13,569 bases of DNA from Bacteroidota bacterium (GTDB lineage: Bacteria; Bacteroidota; Bacteroidia; Bacteroidales; UBA932): the NCBI GenBank assembly GCA_017860395.1, contig JAGDMC010000014.1:1-13569 (forward strand). Direction: 5' to 3'. Positions 1 through 6,095 of the stretch are shown piece by piece. Under the pieces are notes generated by a model. It saw only the letters and a list, made by a program, of their open reading frames with translations. It had not been told where the DNA came from and ran no database searches. A program made the translations under genes and the position numbers. The number at the start of each line of letters is the position of its first letter. Position 1 is the stretch's first letter.

Positions 1-161
1 CTCTTTTTGAGCCATTTATTAAGGGAACCGACCAGGGAGTCGGAATTGGACTCTCAATTTCTCAAAGCATTGCAGGTTCTCATGGCGGCTGGATTGCTGC
101 AGGAAACAAATCCGACGGTTCCGGAGCTGTTTTTACATTTTATTTACCTATTATAAATTAA
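1..161 (+). CDS. Sensor histidine kinase, C-terminal fragment
   Basis: Only the last 52 codons plus stop lie in the window (reading frame from base 3, TAA at 159-161). The fragment is the end of a HATPase_c ATP-binding domain. It opens with the F-box-like FEPF, has the glycine-rich box GVGIGLSIS and ends with GSGAVFTFYLP followed by a short tail. This fold binds ATP and supports autophosphorylation of a histidine in the missing DHp domain. No receiver or output domain follows, so the kinase ends with its catalytic domain. The stop is 21 bp before the NtrC-type regulator, and the two are almost certainly a cotranscribed cognate pair. The sensing part is outside the window, so the signal is unknown. 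Confidence 0.9.
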   Translation, partial: LFEPFIKGTDQGVGIGLSISQSIAGSHGGWIAAGNKSDGSGAVFTFYLPIIN

Positions 162-182
162 CTGACATACCAGACTTTTCAT

Positions 183-1595
183 ATGCATAAATTACTTATT
201 GTCGACGACGAGCAAAGCGTCAGGTACTCATTCAAGAAACTGTTTAGCTCGTCCAGCTACAAAATATCAGAAGCAGGCAATGCCGACGAAGCAATTGCAG
301 TCTTCAACAAAGAGAAGCCGAATCTGGTGATTCTGGACATTGAGATGCCCGGCAAAGATGGTATTCAGGTATTAAAAGAAATAAAGGAACTGTCTCCAAA
401 AACTCCGGTAATTATAATAACAGCTTATGGTTCCGGCGACCGGGTTATAAAGGCTATGAAATACGGAGCGTATGAATATGTTGAAAAACCTTTCGACATT
501 CCCCGGCTGATATTTATAATTGAAGATGCGCTTAAAAACTCCAGTACAGAAGAAGTAAAACCGGCCGAAGATCCTCACAGGAGAAAGACTGCCCCATTCA
601 ACCGGGAAGAGACAATAGTAGGCGAAAGCAATGCTATTAAGGAAGTATTTAAACTTATAGGCAGGGTGGCGACAAGTGATGCAAGCATACTCATTGTGGG
701 AGAAAGCGGAACCGGAAAAGAACTTGTGGCCAGAGCCATTCACAAATACAGCGACCGGGCAAACAAACCCTTTATTGCCATTAATTGTGCCGCAATTCCG
801 GAGCCGCTTCTGGAAAGTGAACTTTTCGGTTACGAGAAAGGAGCTTTTACCGGAGCCGAAAAACAAAAATCCGGGAAGTTCGAAGAAGCCAACGGCGGCA
901 CCCTTTTTCTGGACGAAATAGGCGATATGAGCCTTTCCCTTCAGGCAAAACTTCTCAGGGTCCTTCAGGAGGGAACAATAGAGCGTCTCGGCAGCACAAA
1001 AGCTATTACGGTCGATTCCAGAATTGTAGCTGCAACCAACCGCAACCTCGAAAATGACATTATCAGCAAGGCTTTCCGGGAAGATTTATATTACAGGCTC
1101 AAGGTTATAACCATATCCCTGCCTCCTTTGAGGATGAGGAAAGATGACATCCCGCTGCTCACTCAGCACTTTCTGGTAAAACATTCCAGGGGGTCCAGAA
1201 ATGAAAATCTTTCACTTCCTCCCGAGTCGATGCAACGCCTTACAGATTACCACTGGCCCGGCAACATACGGGAACTCGAAAATGTTATAAAACGTGCAAT
1301 AATACTTGCAAAAGGTAATATCATAAGCCCCGATCTTCTGTTTGAAGGAATTGAAAAGCCTGTTATTCAAAACACAAGTGAAAGGACAAAGCTTTTTGCA
1401 TATCTCAACCAGCAAATTGTAGCCAGCGAGGGCGAGATTTATAAGCTCGCTATTGAAGAGTTTGAAAAGGATTTGTTGCAGTGGGCATTAACAAAATCTT
1501 CCGGGAATCAGCTCCAGGCCGCAAAAATGTTGGGAATATCCAGAGTCATGCTCCACGAACGGATGGAAAAATACAAGCTCAGGGAAAACAATTAA
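183..1595 (+). CDS. Sigma-54-dependent NtrC-family response regulator
   Basis: This 470-aa protein has the standard receiver, AAA+ and Fis-type HTH layout. The receiver (about 1-120) has acidic residues D8/D9, phospho-acceptor D52 (LDIEMPG), T80 and K102. The sigma-54 interaction domain (about 144-372) has Walker A GESGTGKE (173-180), the loop GAFTGA (220-225) that contacts sigma-54, Walker B LFLDEIGD (241-248, D244/E245), arginine-rich FREDLYYRL (298-306) and sensor II WPGNIRELENV (358-368). A Fis-like helix-turn-helix lies at about 441-464 (QAAKMLGISR). All key residues are present, so it should be an active enhancer-binding protein. It hydrolyses ATP to open complexes made by RpoN-RNA polymerase. 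The ATG at 183 gives the canonical receiver start; no Shine-Dalgarno is seen. It sits 21 bp after a histidine kinase gene. Two dyads and a consensus -24/-12 promoter follow it, so its target is probably the next gene. Confidence 0.97.
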   Translation: MHKLLIVDDEQSVRYSFKKLFSSSSYKISEAGNADEAIAVFNKEKPNLVILDIEMPGKDGIQVLKEIKELSPKTPVIIITAYGSGDRVIKAMKYGAYEYVEKPFDIPRLIFIIEDALKNSSTEEVKPAEDPHRRKTAPFNREETIVGESNAIKEVFKLIGRVATSDASILIVGESGTGKELVARAIHKYSDRANKPFIAINCAAIPEPLLESELFGYEKGAFTGAEKQKSGKFEEANGGTLFLDEIGDMSLSLQAKLLRVLQEGTIERLGSTKAITVDSRIVAATNRNLENDIISKAFREDLYYRLKVITISLPPLRMRKDDIPLLTQHFLVKHSRGSRNENLSLPPESMQRLTDYHWPGNIRELENVIKRAIILAKGNIISPDLLFEGIEKPVIQNTSERTKLFAYLNQQIVASEGEIYKLAIEEFEKDLLQWALTKSSGNQLQAAKMLGISRVMLHERMEKYKLRENN

Positions 1596-1616
1596 TTTCC
1601 TTCGTTAAACCCGGGT

Positions 1617-1633
1617 TGCAAACTTTATTTGCA
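1617..1633. promoter_or_regulatory. Dyad site 1, candidate activator-binding enhancer
   Basis: The sequence is TGCAAA-N5-TTTGCA, a perfect 17-bp dyad. Length and layout resemble known NtrC-family sites, which are 17-bp dyads with TGCA at the ends. Its centre (1625) is about 195 bp upstream of the start site predicted from the -24/-12 promoter, within the usual range for a sigma-54 enhancer. A GGG/CCC pair flanks it with one bulged T, so a weak RNA hairpin role is also possible. Binding by the adjacent regulator is inferred. Confidence 0.6.
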
Positions 1634-1636
1634 CCC

Positions 1637-1653
1637 TGCAAATTTTATTTACA
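1637..1653. promoter_or_regulatory. Dyad site 2, near-copy of site 1
   Basis: TGCAAA-N5-TTTACA matches site 1 at 15 of 17 positions and begins exactly 20 bp downstream of it. Twenty base pairs is close to two helical turns, so dimers bound to both would lie on one face of the DNA. This is the usual arrangement for cooperative binding and oligomerisation of NtrC-type activators. The dyad has one mismatch in the right half-site. Its centre is about 175 bp upstream of the predicted start site. Confidence 0.55.
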
Positions 1654-1655
1654 AC

Positions 1656-1691
1656 AAATAAGGCAGATGGTTTGGACCATCTGCCTTATTT
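1656..1691. terminator. Perfect 16-bp hairpin, probable terminator of the regulator gene
   Basis: Arms 1656-1671 and 1676-1691 are perfectly complementary around a TTGG loop. The stem has the GC-containing core GGCAGATGG/CCATCTGCC, with an A-rich left edge and a TTATTT right edge. This is the form of a rho-independent terminator that could work in either direction. It lies 60 bp after the regulator stop codon and about 100 bp before the sigma-54 promoter, so it would insulate the two transcripts. Because it is a long dyad at about -147 from the predicted start site, a protein-binding role cannot be excluded. Confidence 0.7.
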
Positions 1692-1793
1692 CGTTGATAT
1701 TGTACCCTTTAACCAAAAGAGCCAATTTCATTATAATAAAGCTGGATATTTAATACCGTTGTAACTATTTGTATGTCTTTTTGTTATCGACTT

Positions 1794-1809
1794 TGGCACC
1801 CCTTTTGCT
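1794..1809 (+). promoter_or_regulatory. Sigma-54 (-24/-12) promoter
   Basis: TGGCAC-N5-TTGCT matches the RpoN consensus at every defined position. The invariant GG (1795-1796) and GC (1807-1808) are separated by the required 10 bp. The expected transcription start is near 1820, giving a leader of about 33 nt before the lipoprotein ATG at 1853. The location is coherent: it is intergenic, co-oriented, immediately downstream of a gene for a sigma-54 activator, and has tandem dyads upstream at enhancer distance. Confidence 0.85.
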
Positions 1810-1852
1810 GAAGGTTGTCTGGAAAATAACAACTTTTAATATTTATATCAAA

Positions 1853-2449
1853 ATGAAAAAAATTCTAGTTCAAATTTCTACAGTACTCCTTATGGCAGTA
1901 TTAGTAGTTGGTTGCTCAAAAGCACCTAAAGCCGAATTGGCCGCAGCTAATGCAGCTATTGACTCTGCTAAAGTAGTAGAAGCAGATCGTTACATCCCTA
2001 CCGAATTCAACGCTCTTCAGGATTCATTGAACGCTGTAAATGTTTTGATCGAAACTGAAAAATCTAAATCATTCTTCTCACGTGACTACAAAGTTATCAA
2101 CGAGAAACTTGTTGCAATCACAACCGAAATAGGTGCTCTTAAACCTAAAGCAGAAGAACGCAAAGCTCAGGTTCGCACAGAAGTTCAGGACACTCTTGCA
2201 ATCCTTACCACTTTGATTCAGGAAGACAAAGACCTGCTTGTTAAAGCTCCTAAAGGCAAAGAAGGCAAAGCTGCTCTTGAAGCAATTCAAAACGACGTTA
2301 CTGTATTAGACGCTTCAGTTGCTGAGATTAACACCCTTATTACAAATGGCGACTATCTTACTGCTCAGGACAAAACCAGCGCAGCAAAAGTAAAAGCTCT
2401 TGCAATTAAAGAAGAACTTAGCACAGCAATTTCTAAGAGAAGAAGATAA
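1853..2449 (+). CDS. Helical lipoprotein under the sigma-54 promoter
   Basis: This is a 198-aa predicted lipoprotein. A basic start (MKK), a hydrophobic stretch (about 4-19) and lipobox VVGC put the lipidated cysteine at residue 21. The mature part is rich in Ala, Lys, Glu and Leu and should be almost wholly helical. Residues 34-55 (AAI-x2-A-x3-EA-x2-Y) resemble DUF4398-type helical envelope proteins and match, with the same spacing, part of the next gene product. It ends in a basic tail, KRRR. The frame is open upstream to a TTG at 1769, but that would place the promoter inside the gene and would hide the signal peptide, so the ATG at 1853 is chosen. A dedicated promoter and terminator suggest an abundant product. 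A role in envelope structure or peptidoglycan tethering is inferred from the neighbouring L,D-transpeptidases; the function is unknown. Confidence 0.88.
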   Translation: MKKILVQISTVLLMAVLVVGCSKAPKAELAAANAAIDSAKVVEADRYIPTEFNALQDSLNAVNVLIETEKSKSFFSRDYKVINEKLVAITTEIGALKPKAEERKAQVRTEVQDTLAILTTLIQEDKDLLVKAPKGKEGKAALEAIQNDVTVLDASVAEINTLITNGDYLTAQDKTSAAKVKALAIKEELSTAISKRRR

Positions 2450-2486
2450 TTAACCGGATTTTCAGTTAATTTGTATTCGTAAAATT

Positions 2487-2514
2487 ATAAAGCCCTTTTT
2501 TTAAAGGGCTTTAT
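2487..2514 (+). terminator. Rho-independent terminator between lipoprotein and L,D-transpeptidase
   Basis: Arms 2487-2498 (ATAAAGCCCTTT) and 2503-2514 (AAAGGGCTTTAT) are fully complementary with a TTTT loop, followed by TTTAAA. It starts 38 bp after the lipoprotein stop and ends 15 bp before the next ATG. That leaves no room for a separate promoter between the hairpin and the next gene. The U-run is interrupted, so partial read-through is plausible and would give lower expression of the downstream enzymes. Confidence 0.8.
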
Positions 2515-2529
2515 TTTAAATCCATTATA

Positions 2530-3657
2530 ATGCATTTTCATAAAATCAGGAAAAAGTTATTCTTTATCGTTGGTACAATTCTACTCCTTGTAATTATTGC
2601 ATGGGTAGTTTCTTTGTTTTTTCAAAATCCTCCTACCGAAAAAATTGAAGCCGGACGCAAGGCAATTGCCGAGGCCATTAAGGAGGAAGCCGAAGTTTAT
2701 TCAGCTCCCGAGCTTAATCTTGCCCGCAAAAACTGGGAAGATGCAATGAACGACTGGAAGGAAAACAACGACAAAACACCAATAGCCCGAAATTATGAAA
2801 GAACCATTATCCTGGCCGATTCGGCAATAGCGAATGCCCAAAATGCCATAAAAAACTCGGTTCAGAGAAAGATAGAGTTCCGCAGGGAAATTGAAAAAAG
2901 CCTGCCGGTTCTCCGAAGTAAAATTGCCTTCATAAAGACCGCAAAAGAAAAGTTGCCCCTGAATCACAACGTCTGGAAGAAATTCACACCGGCCATTTTA
3001 AAAATGGAAGAGGTAGAATCGGCGTTCAAACGCAATGACCTCTTTTCCGCCAAAAAAAATCTTGAATCTCTCACTGCCAGTGTAAACGAAATTGAACGGC
3101 AAACCACCGAACTTTTAAACAAATATTTCAGCAGCTATCCAGAGTGGCTTAAACTTGATGCCGAAATGAGGCAAAGATCCAGGGCGAACGGTTCTGTGAG
3201 TGTTTTGGTGGATAAGTTTTCAAAGAAATGCATTGTATACAAATCCGGTAAAAAAATCAGGGAATTTGATGTTGAACTTGGCGTTAACTGGCTGGGGCAT
3301 AAAATACAGCAGGGCGACCGTGCAACTCCTGAAGGCAAATATTCCATTACATCAAAGAAAGCCGGAAGAAACACTGTTTATCACAAAGCGCTTTTAATAA
3401 ACTTTCCTAATTCTGCCGACAGACAAAGGTTCAATAACCAAAAGGCCAGCGGAAGCATTTCTAAAAATGCCGTCATTGGCGGAGCAATTGAAATTCACGG
3501 AGGAGGAGGCAAAGGAATTGACTGGACAGACGGTTGTGTGGCCCTAAGAAACAGAGATATGGACAACCTTTATGCCCTTTGCTCTGTTGGAACACCTATA
3601 GCTATTGTGGGGTCACTTGTACCCCTGGAAAAAATCTTTGATTTAGTTCCTCATTAA
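2530..3657 (+). CDS. Membrane-anchored L,D-transpeptidase with N-terminal helical domain
   Basis: This 375-aa protein has a basic N-terminus and one membrane segment (about 10-30), placing the rest in the periplasm. Residues about 35-205 are helical. Part of this (45-61: AI-x2-A-x3-EA-x2-Y-x3-E) matches the upstream lipoprotein with identical spacing. The YkuD domain covers about 222-362. It has IHGGGGKG with H323 and the catalytic motif DWTDGCVALRN with C336 and R340. YkuD enzymes form a thioester with a tetrapeptide stem and make 3-3 peptidoglycan cross-links, attach proteins to peptidoglycan, or in some branches reverse that attachment. The motif has Asp where many members have His (TDGC rather than SHGC), as in a DWTxGC subgroup, so the exact reaction is uncertain. 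The gene directly follows a terminator and is first of a three-gene cluster, 24 bp before the second transpeptidase. Confidence 0.9.
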   Translation: MHFHKIRKKLFFIVGTILLLVIIAWVVSLFFQNPPTEKIEAGRKAIAEAIKEEAEVYSAPELNLARKNWEDAMNDWKENNDKTPIARNYERTIILADSAIANAQNAIKNSVQRKIEFRREIEKSLPVLRSKIAFIKTAKEKLPLNHNVWKKFTPAILKMEEVESAFKRNDLFSAKKNLESLTASVNEIERQTTELLNKYFSSYPEWLKLDAEMRQRSRANGSVSVLVDKFSKKCIVYKSGKKIREFDVELGVNWLGHKIQQGDRATPEGKYSITSKKAGRNTVYHKALLINFPNSADRQRFNNQKASGSISKNAVIGGAIEIHGGGGKGIDWTDGCVALRNRDMDNLYALCSVGTPIAIVGSLVPLEKIFDLVPH

Positions 3658-3681
3658 AAAAATTATTCATATATTTCGATT

Positions 3682-4365
3682 ATGGAAAAGCCTGAAAAAA
3701 AGAATATTTTACTGATTCTGCTGGCATTCTTTATCACAGTCTGTGTCATTTTTCTTTGTCTTGCAAAATCGCAGACATTAAAAGAGGTTGCCATCTCTTT
3801 TTACAGTTACCGCGACTCTCCCGGGGACCTTGCACAAAAAGACTCCGTACAGCTTACAAAGCAAATTAAAGAGACTCAGAGGAGAATTTCCGTATTGCAA
3901 AAAAGAATTGAAAATCTTGCTCCGGCAACTCCTTATCTGATTATCAATACTACAAAGAACACATTTGTCCTGCGCACAAAAAAGGATATTATCAGGGAAG
4001 GAATATGTTCTACCGGCAGTTATATATTGCTGGATGCGGGCGAAGGTCAGCAGTGGATTTTTAAAACGCCTAAAGGCCAGATGCGCATTTTGGGGAAAAT
4101 CACGAATCCTGTATGGATCAAACCGGACTGGGCTTTCATTGAAGAGAGCCTGCCTGTTCCATCAAAAAACGACCCCGAACGCCGTGAGCCCGGGTCGCTT
4201 GGAGATTACGCGCTTACTCTTGGAGACGGATATATGATTCACGGCACTCTTTATCAGCGCTTTTTAGGCCTTCCTGTCACTCATGGTTGCGTGAGACTGG
4301 GCGACGACGATTTAAAAACCGTATTCAACAATATGGAAATAGGATCTAAAGTTTTCATCTTTTAG
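3682..4365 (+). CDS. L,D-transpeptidase, short YkuD type
   Basis: This 227-aa protein has a single N-terminal membrane segment (about 8-28), a short coiled linker (about 54-80) and a C-terminal YkuD domain (about 84-227). The classical active site is complete: H187 in MIHG, then THGCVRL with H201, C203 and R205. The motif PxWxKPDWAF (about 143-152) is also typical of ErfK/YbiS-like enzymes. It should act in the periplasm on peptidoglycan tetrapeptides, forming 3-3 cross-links or anchoring proteins. It differs from the preceding paralogue in active-site subtype and in lacking the helical domain, so the two probably have different acceptors. The following gene starts 11 bp after its stop, which supports one transcript. 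Confidence 0.92.
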   Translation: MEKPEKKNILLILLAFFITVCVIFLCLAKSQTLKEVAISFYSYRDSPGDLAQKDSVQLTKQIKETQRRISVLQKRIENLAPATPYLIINTTKNTFVLRTKKDIIREGICSTGSYILLDAGEGQQWIFKTPKGQMRILGKITNPVWIKPDWAFIEESLPVPSKNDPERREPGSLGDYALTLGDGYMIHGTLYQRFLGLPVTHGCVRLGDDDLKTVFNNMEIGSKVFIF

Positions 4366-4376
4366 CGGCTTACAAA

Positions 4377-5174
4377 ATGAAAAAACTAAATATCTCAAAA
4401 AAAACCATTATCACCTTTCTTGCATCTCAGATTGCTATTGTCGTGGTAATATTCATTTTGTTTGATTTGATTCCTGTTACAAGGGAATACAGCACAATTT
4501 CGGATAAAGTGAGTGAAAGAGGGGTAAATACAACCGCTCAGCTGTCAAAAGAGAGATCAAACTTAATTGACATGGTTCGGATAAACGAACATCACGAGTC
4601 GTATCTGCGTAATGCCCTTAAACTTTCAAAAATCGATTCAATATCACTGTTGATAGACCTGCGGGACAGTCTGGCTATTCTTTCTTTAAAGGGCGTTTCT
4701 ATTTTCGAATCTAAAATTTCCAAAATACAAATCAATAAAGGGCTTAAAAAGCTACCCGATTTCCTGCGCGACAGCCTGTATTCGGGGCCGCTTCAGGTAA
4801 CCGAAGACCTGTCGAGTATTGAGAAGTTTCCAATTGTTGTAAAAAAACCGGCCAAAGACACGAGTGAAGTGAACAAGACCGAGGCCGCTCCTACTATTCC
4901 TAAACAAAATGATGTTTTTGTTCTGATGGCTTTTGACAACAATATGATTCTCGAAATTGACCAGCAGGAAAACAAACTTGCAGGCAGCCGTTTCGCGTAC
5001 ATGAATTACAAAAGGCAACATATGAACTGGTTTATGTCAAGAAACATCTGGTCACTTTTCGGATCCGGCCAATGGGGATATATATATCAACTCAAAATAG
5101 AGATTCCGAGGGAAGACGCAGGATCAATATACAGGGCATTGCCAATTAAGCCGTTTGTACTTGTAAGGTATTAG
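4377..5174 (+). CDS. Unrecognised single-pass membrane protein in the transpeptidase cluster
   Basis: I do not recognise a family for this 265-aa protein. It begins MKKLNISKK followed by one strongly hydrophobic segment (about 11-33), which fits an inner-membrane anchor with the remainder in the periplasm. Residues about 40-130 look helical. Residues about 150-180 form a Lys/Pro/Thr-rich linker. The C-terminal part (about 180-265) is mixed, with many aromatic residues (YMNYKRQ, MNWFMSRNIWSLFGSGQWGY) and ends PIKPFVLVRY. No catalytic motif is visible. It lies 11 bp after the second L,D-transpeptidase on the same strand, ending the cluster, so an accessory or partner role in the same envelope process is likely but unproven. 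Confidence 0.8.
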   Translation: MKKLNISKKTIITFLASQIAIVVVIFILFDLIPVTREYSTISDKVSERGVNTTAQLSKERSNLIDMVRINEHHESYLRNALKLSKIDSISLLIDLRDSLAILSLKGVSIFESKISKIQINKGLKKLPDFLRDSLYSGPLQVTEDLSSIEKFPIVVKKPAKDTSEVNKTEAAPTIPKQNDVFVLMAFDNNMILEIDQQENKLAGSRFAYMNYKRQHMNWFMSRNIWSLFGSGQWGYIYQLKIEIPREDAGSIYRALPIKPFVLVRY

Positions 5175-5186
5175 TAACCTTAAGTT

Positions 5187-6008
5187 TTACAGATGATGCT
5201 CCGGTTCCGATAATGCTGCACCTATTGCGGTAGTATATTCTGCATCATGAGGAAATTCAAAATGTATATTGTATAACCCGGAAATATTTTCAAGAATTTT
5301 CTGTCCTATTCGGTTGTTGCTTCCGTTTCCTGTAACAAGGACAATATCGATATTTCTGCTTTTAGCTGCAAATACCGAAATCATGCCAATAACCTGATAA
5401 ACCATATTGATTACACCCAGTGCAACATCCTCCTTTGTTGCATTATCCAGCATCTTGCCAAAATTTGAAGCAGTCGATTTTTTGTTCAGAAAACTTATAT
5501 CCAGGTCCGAAATATCTTCGATGAGCAGGTCTACATTCTGAAGGTTTCCTTCGTCAGCCATTTTTAGAATATTGTCAAAAGTTGAAATGTTTATAAGTGC
5601 TTTTGACAATCCTGTTATTGTACCTCCACCTATGCCGGTACCTCCGATGTGTGTTATTTTATTCTTGTTTGCTTCAATTATGGATGTGCCGGTTCCAATG
5701 TTTGATATAATTATGTTCTCTTTTTTTGAGAGGAACATGCCGCCTATGCCAATTGCGGTGATTTCATCAATCTTATGGGTGGTAATCCCGAAGATATCGT
5801 CCTTTATTTTCAGGGCACCTGCTCCTGTAATGATTATTTTGTCTACAGAAGATATTTTGAGGTTGCTTTCGATAACTATCTTTCCCAAAGCACCGGTTGC
5901 AGATGTTACAGCATCAAAAGCCTTGGTTTTAACAGTTTTAATTACCTCGCCGTTTTGAACGGCTACTGCTTTAGTAGTCGTGCTTCCAATGTCTATTCCT
6001 ATAATCAT
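5187..6008 (-). CDS. coaW: Type II pantothenate kinase-like ASKHA protein
   Basis: This 273-aa protein belongs to the actin-like ATPase (ASKHA) superfamily. The N-terminal phosphate-1 loop is GIDIGSTTTK (4-13). KIDEITAIG (79-87) holds the acidic residue expected near the active site. NIGTGTS (103-109) is the phosphate-2 region. The glycine-rich GGTGIGGGTITGLSK (122-136) is characteristic of type II pantothenate kinases, and VTGNGS (225-230) is the adenosine loop. The predicted reaction is ATP-dependent phosphorylation of pantothenate, the first step of coenzyme A synthesis. The frame is open to a TTG at 6023, but the ATG at 6008 starts directly at the conserved MIIGIDIG strand and is preferred. 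Related activator or acyl-CoA dehydratase ATPases (BadF/HgdC type) share the first loop; the GGGTITGLSK region argues for the kinase. Its 3' end converges on the membrane-protein gene with a 12-bp gap. Confidence 0.75.
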   Translation of the reverse strand: MIIGIDIGSTTTKAVAVQNGEVIKTVKTKAFDAVTSATGALGKIVIESNLKISSVDKIIITGAGALKIKDDIFGITTHKIDEITAIGIGGMFLSKKENIIISNIGTGTSIIEANKNKITHIGGTGIGGGTITGLSKALINISTFDNILKMADEGNLQNVDLLIEDISDLDISFLNKKSTASNFGKMLDNATKEDVALGVINMVYQVIGMISVFAAKSRNIDIVLVTGNGSNNRIGQKILENISGLYNIHFEFPHDAEYTTAIGAALSEPEHHL

Positions 6009-6032
6009 TCTTTCTACGTTCAAATATCATAT

Positions 6033-6040
6033 CAAAGATA
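6033..6040 (-). promoter_or_regulatory. Candidate -7 element for the pantothenate kinase gene
   Basis: On the minus strand this reads TATCTTTG, a full match to the Bacteroidota -7 consensus TAnnTTTG. It lies 24 bp before the ATG at 6008. No good -33 TTTG is visible at the usual distance upstream, so confidence is moderate. Confidence 0.45.
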
Positions 6041-6073
6041 ATGGAAAAGATAACCTCTGCCAGAGTTTTTATC

Positions 6074-6081
6074 TATTTTTG
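6074..6081 (+). promoter_or_regulatory. Candidate -7 element for the M28 peptidase gene
   Basis: TATTTTTG matches TAnnTTTG and sits 14 bp before the ATG at 6096, implying a very short leader. A -33 element is not evident. With the opposing element at 6033-6040, it forms a divergent promoter region of 87 bp. Confidence 0.4.
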
Positions 6082-6095
6082 TACAAATCCTACCT

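Noticed and set aside
1811..1837. Possible leader hairpin AAGGTTGT/ACAACTT near the sigma-54 start site.
   Set aside because: The left arm lies mostly before the predicted transcription start at about 1820, so it would not be in the RNA.
1769..1852. Upstream extension of the lipoprotein frame from a TTG codon at 1769.
   Set aside because: It would bury the -24/-12 promoter inside the gene and put 28 residues in front of a complete lipoprotein signal. The ATG at 1853 is the natural start.
5572..5958. A 128-codon + strand open frame opposite the pantothenate kinase gene, with a hydrophobic translation.
   Set aside because: It is the mirror frame of a conserved ASKHA protein. Its hydrophobic, proline-rich look comes from reading the opposite strand of Gly/Ile-rich codons.
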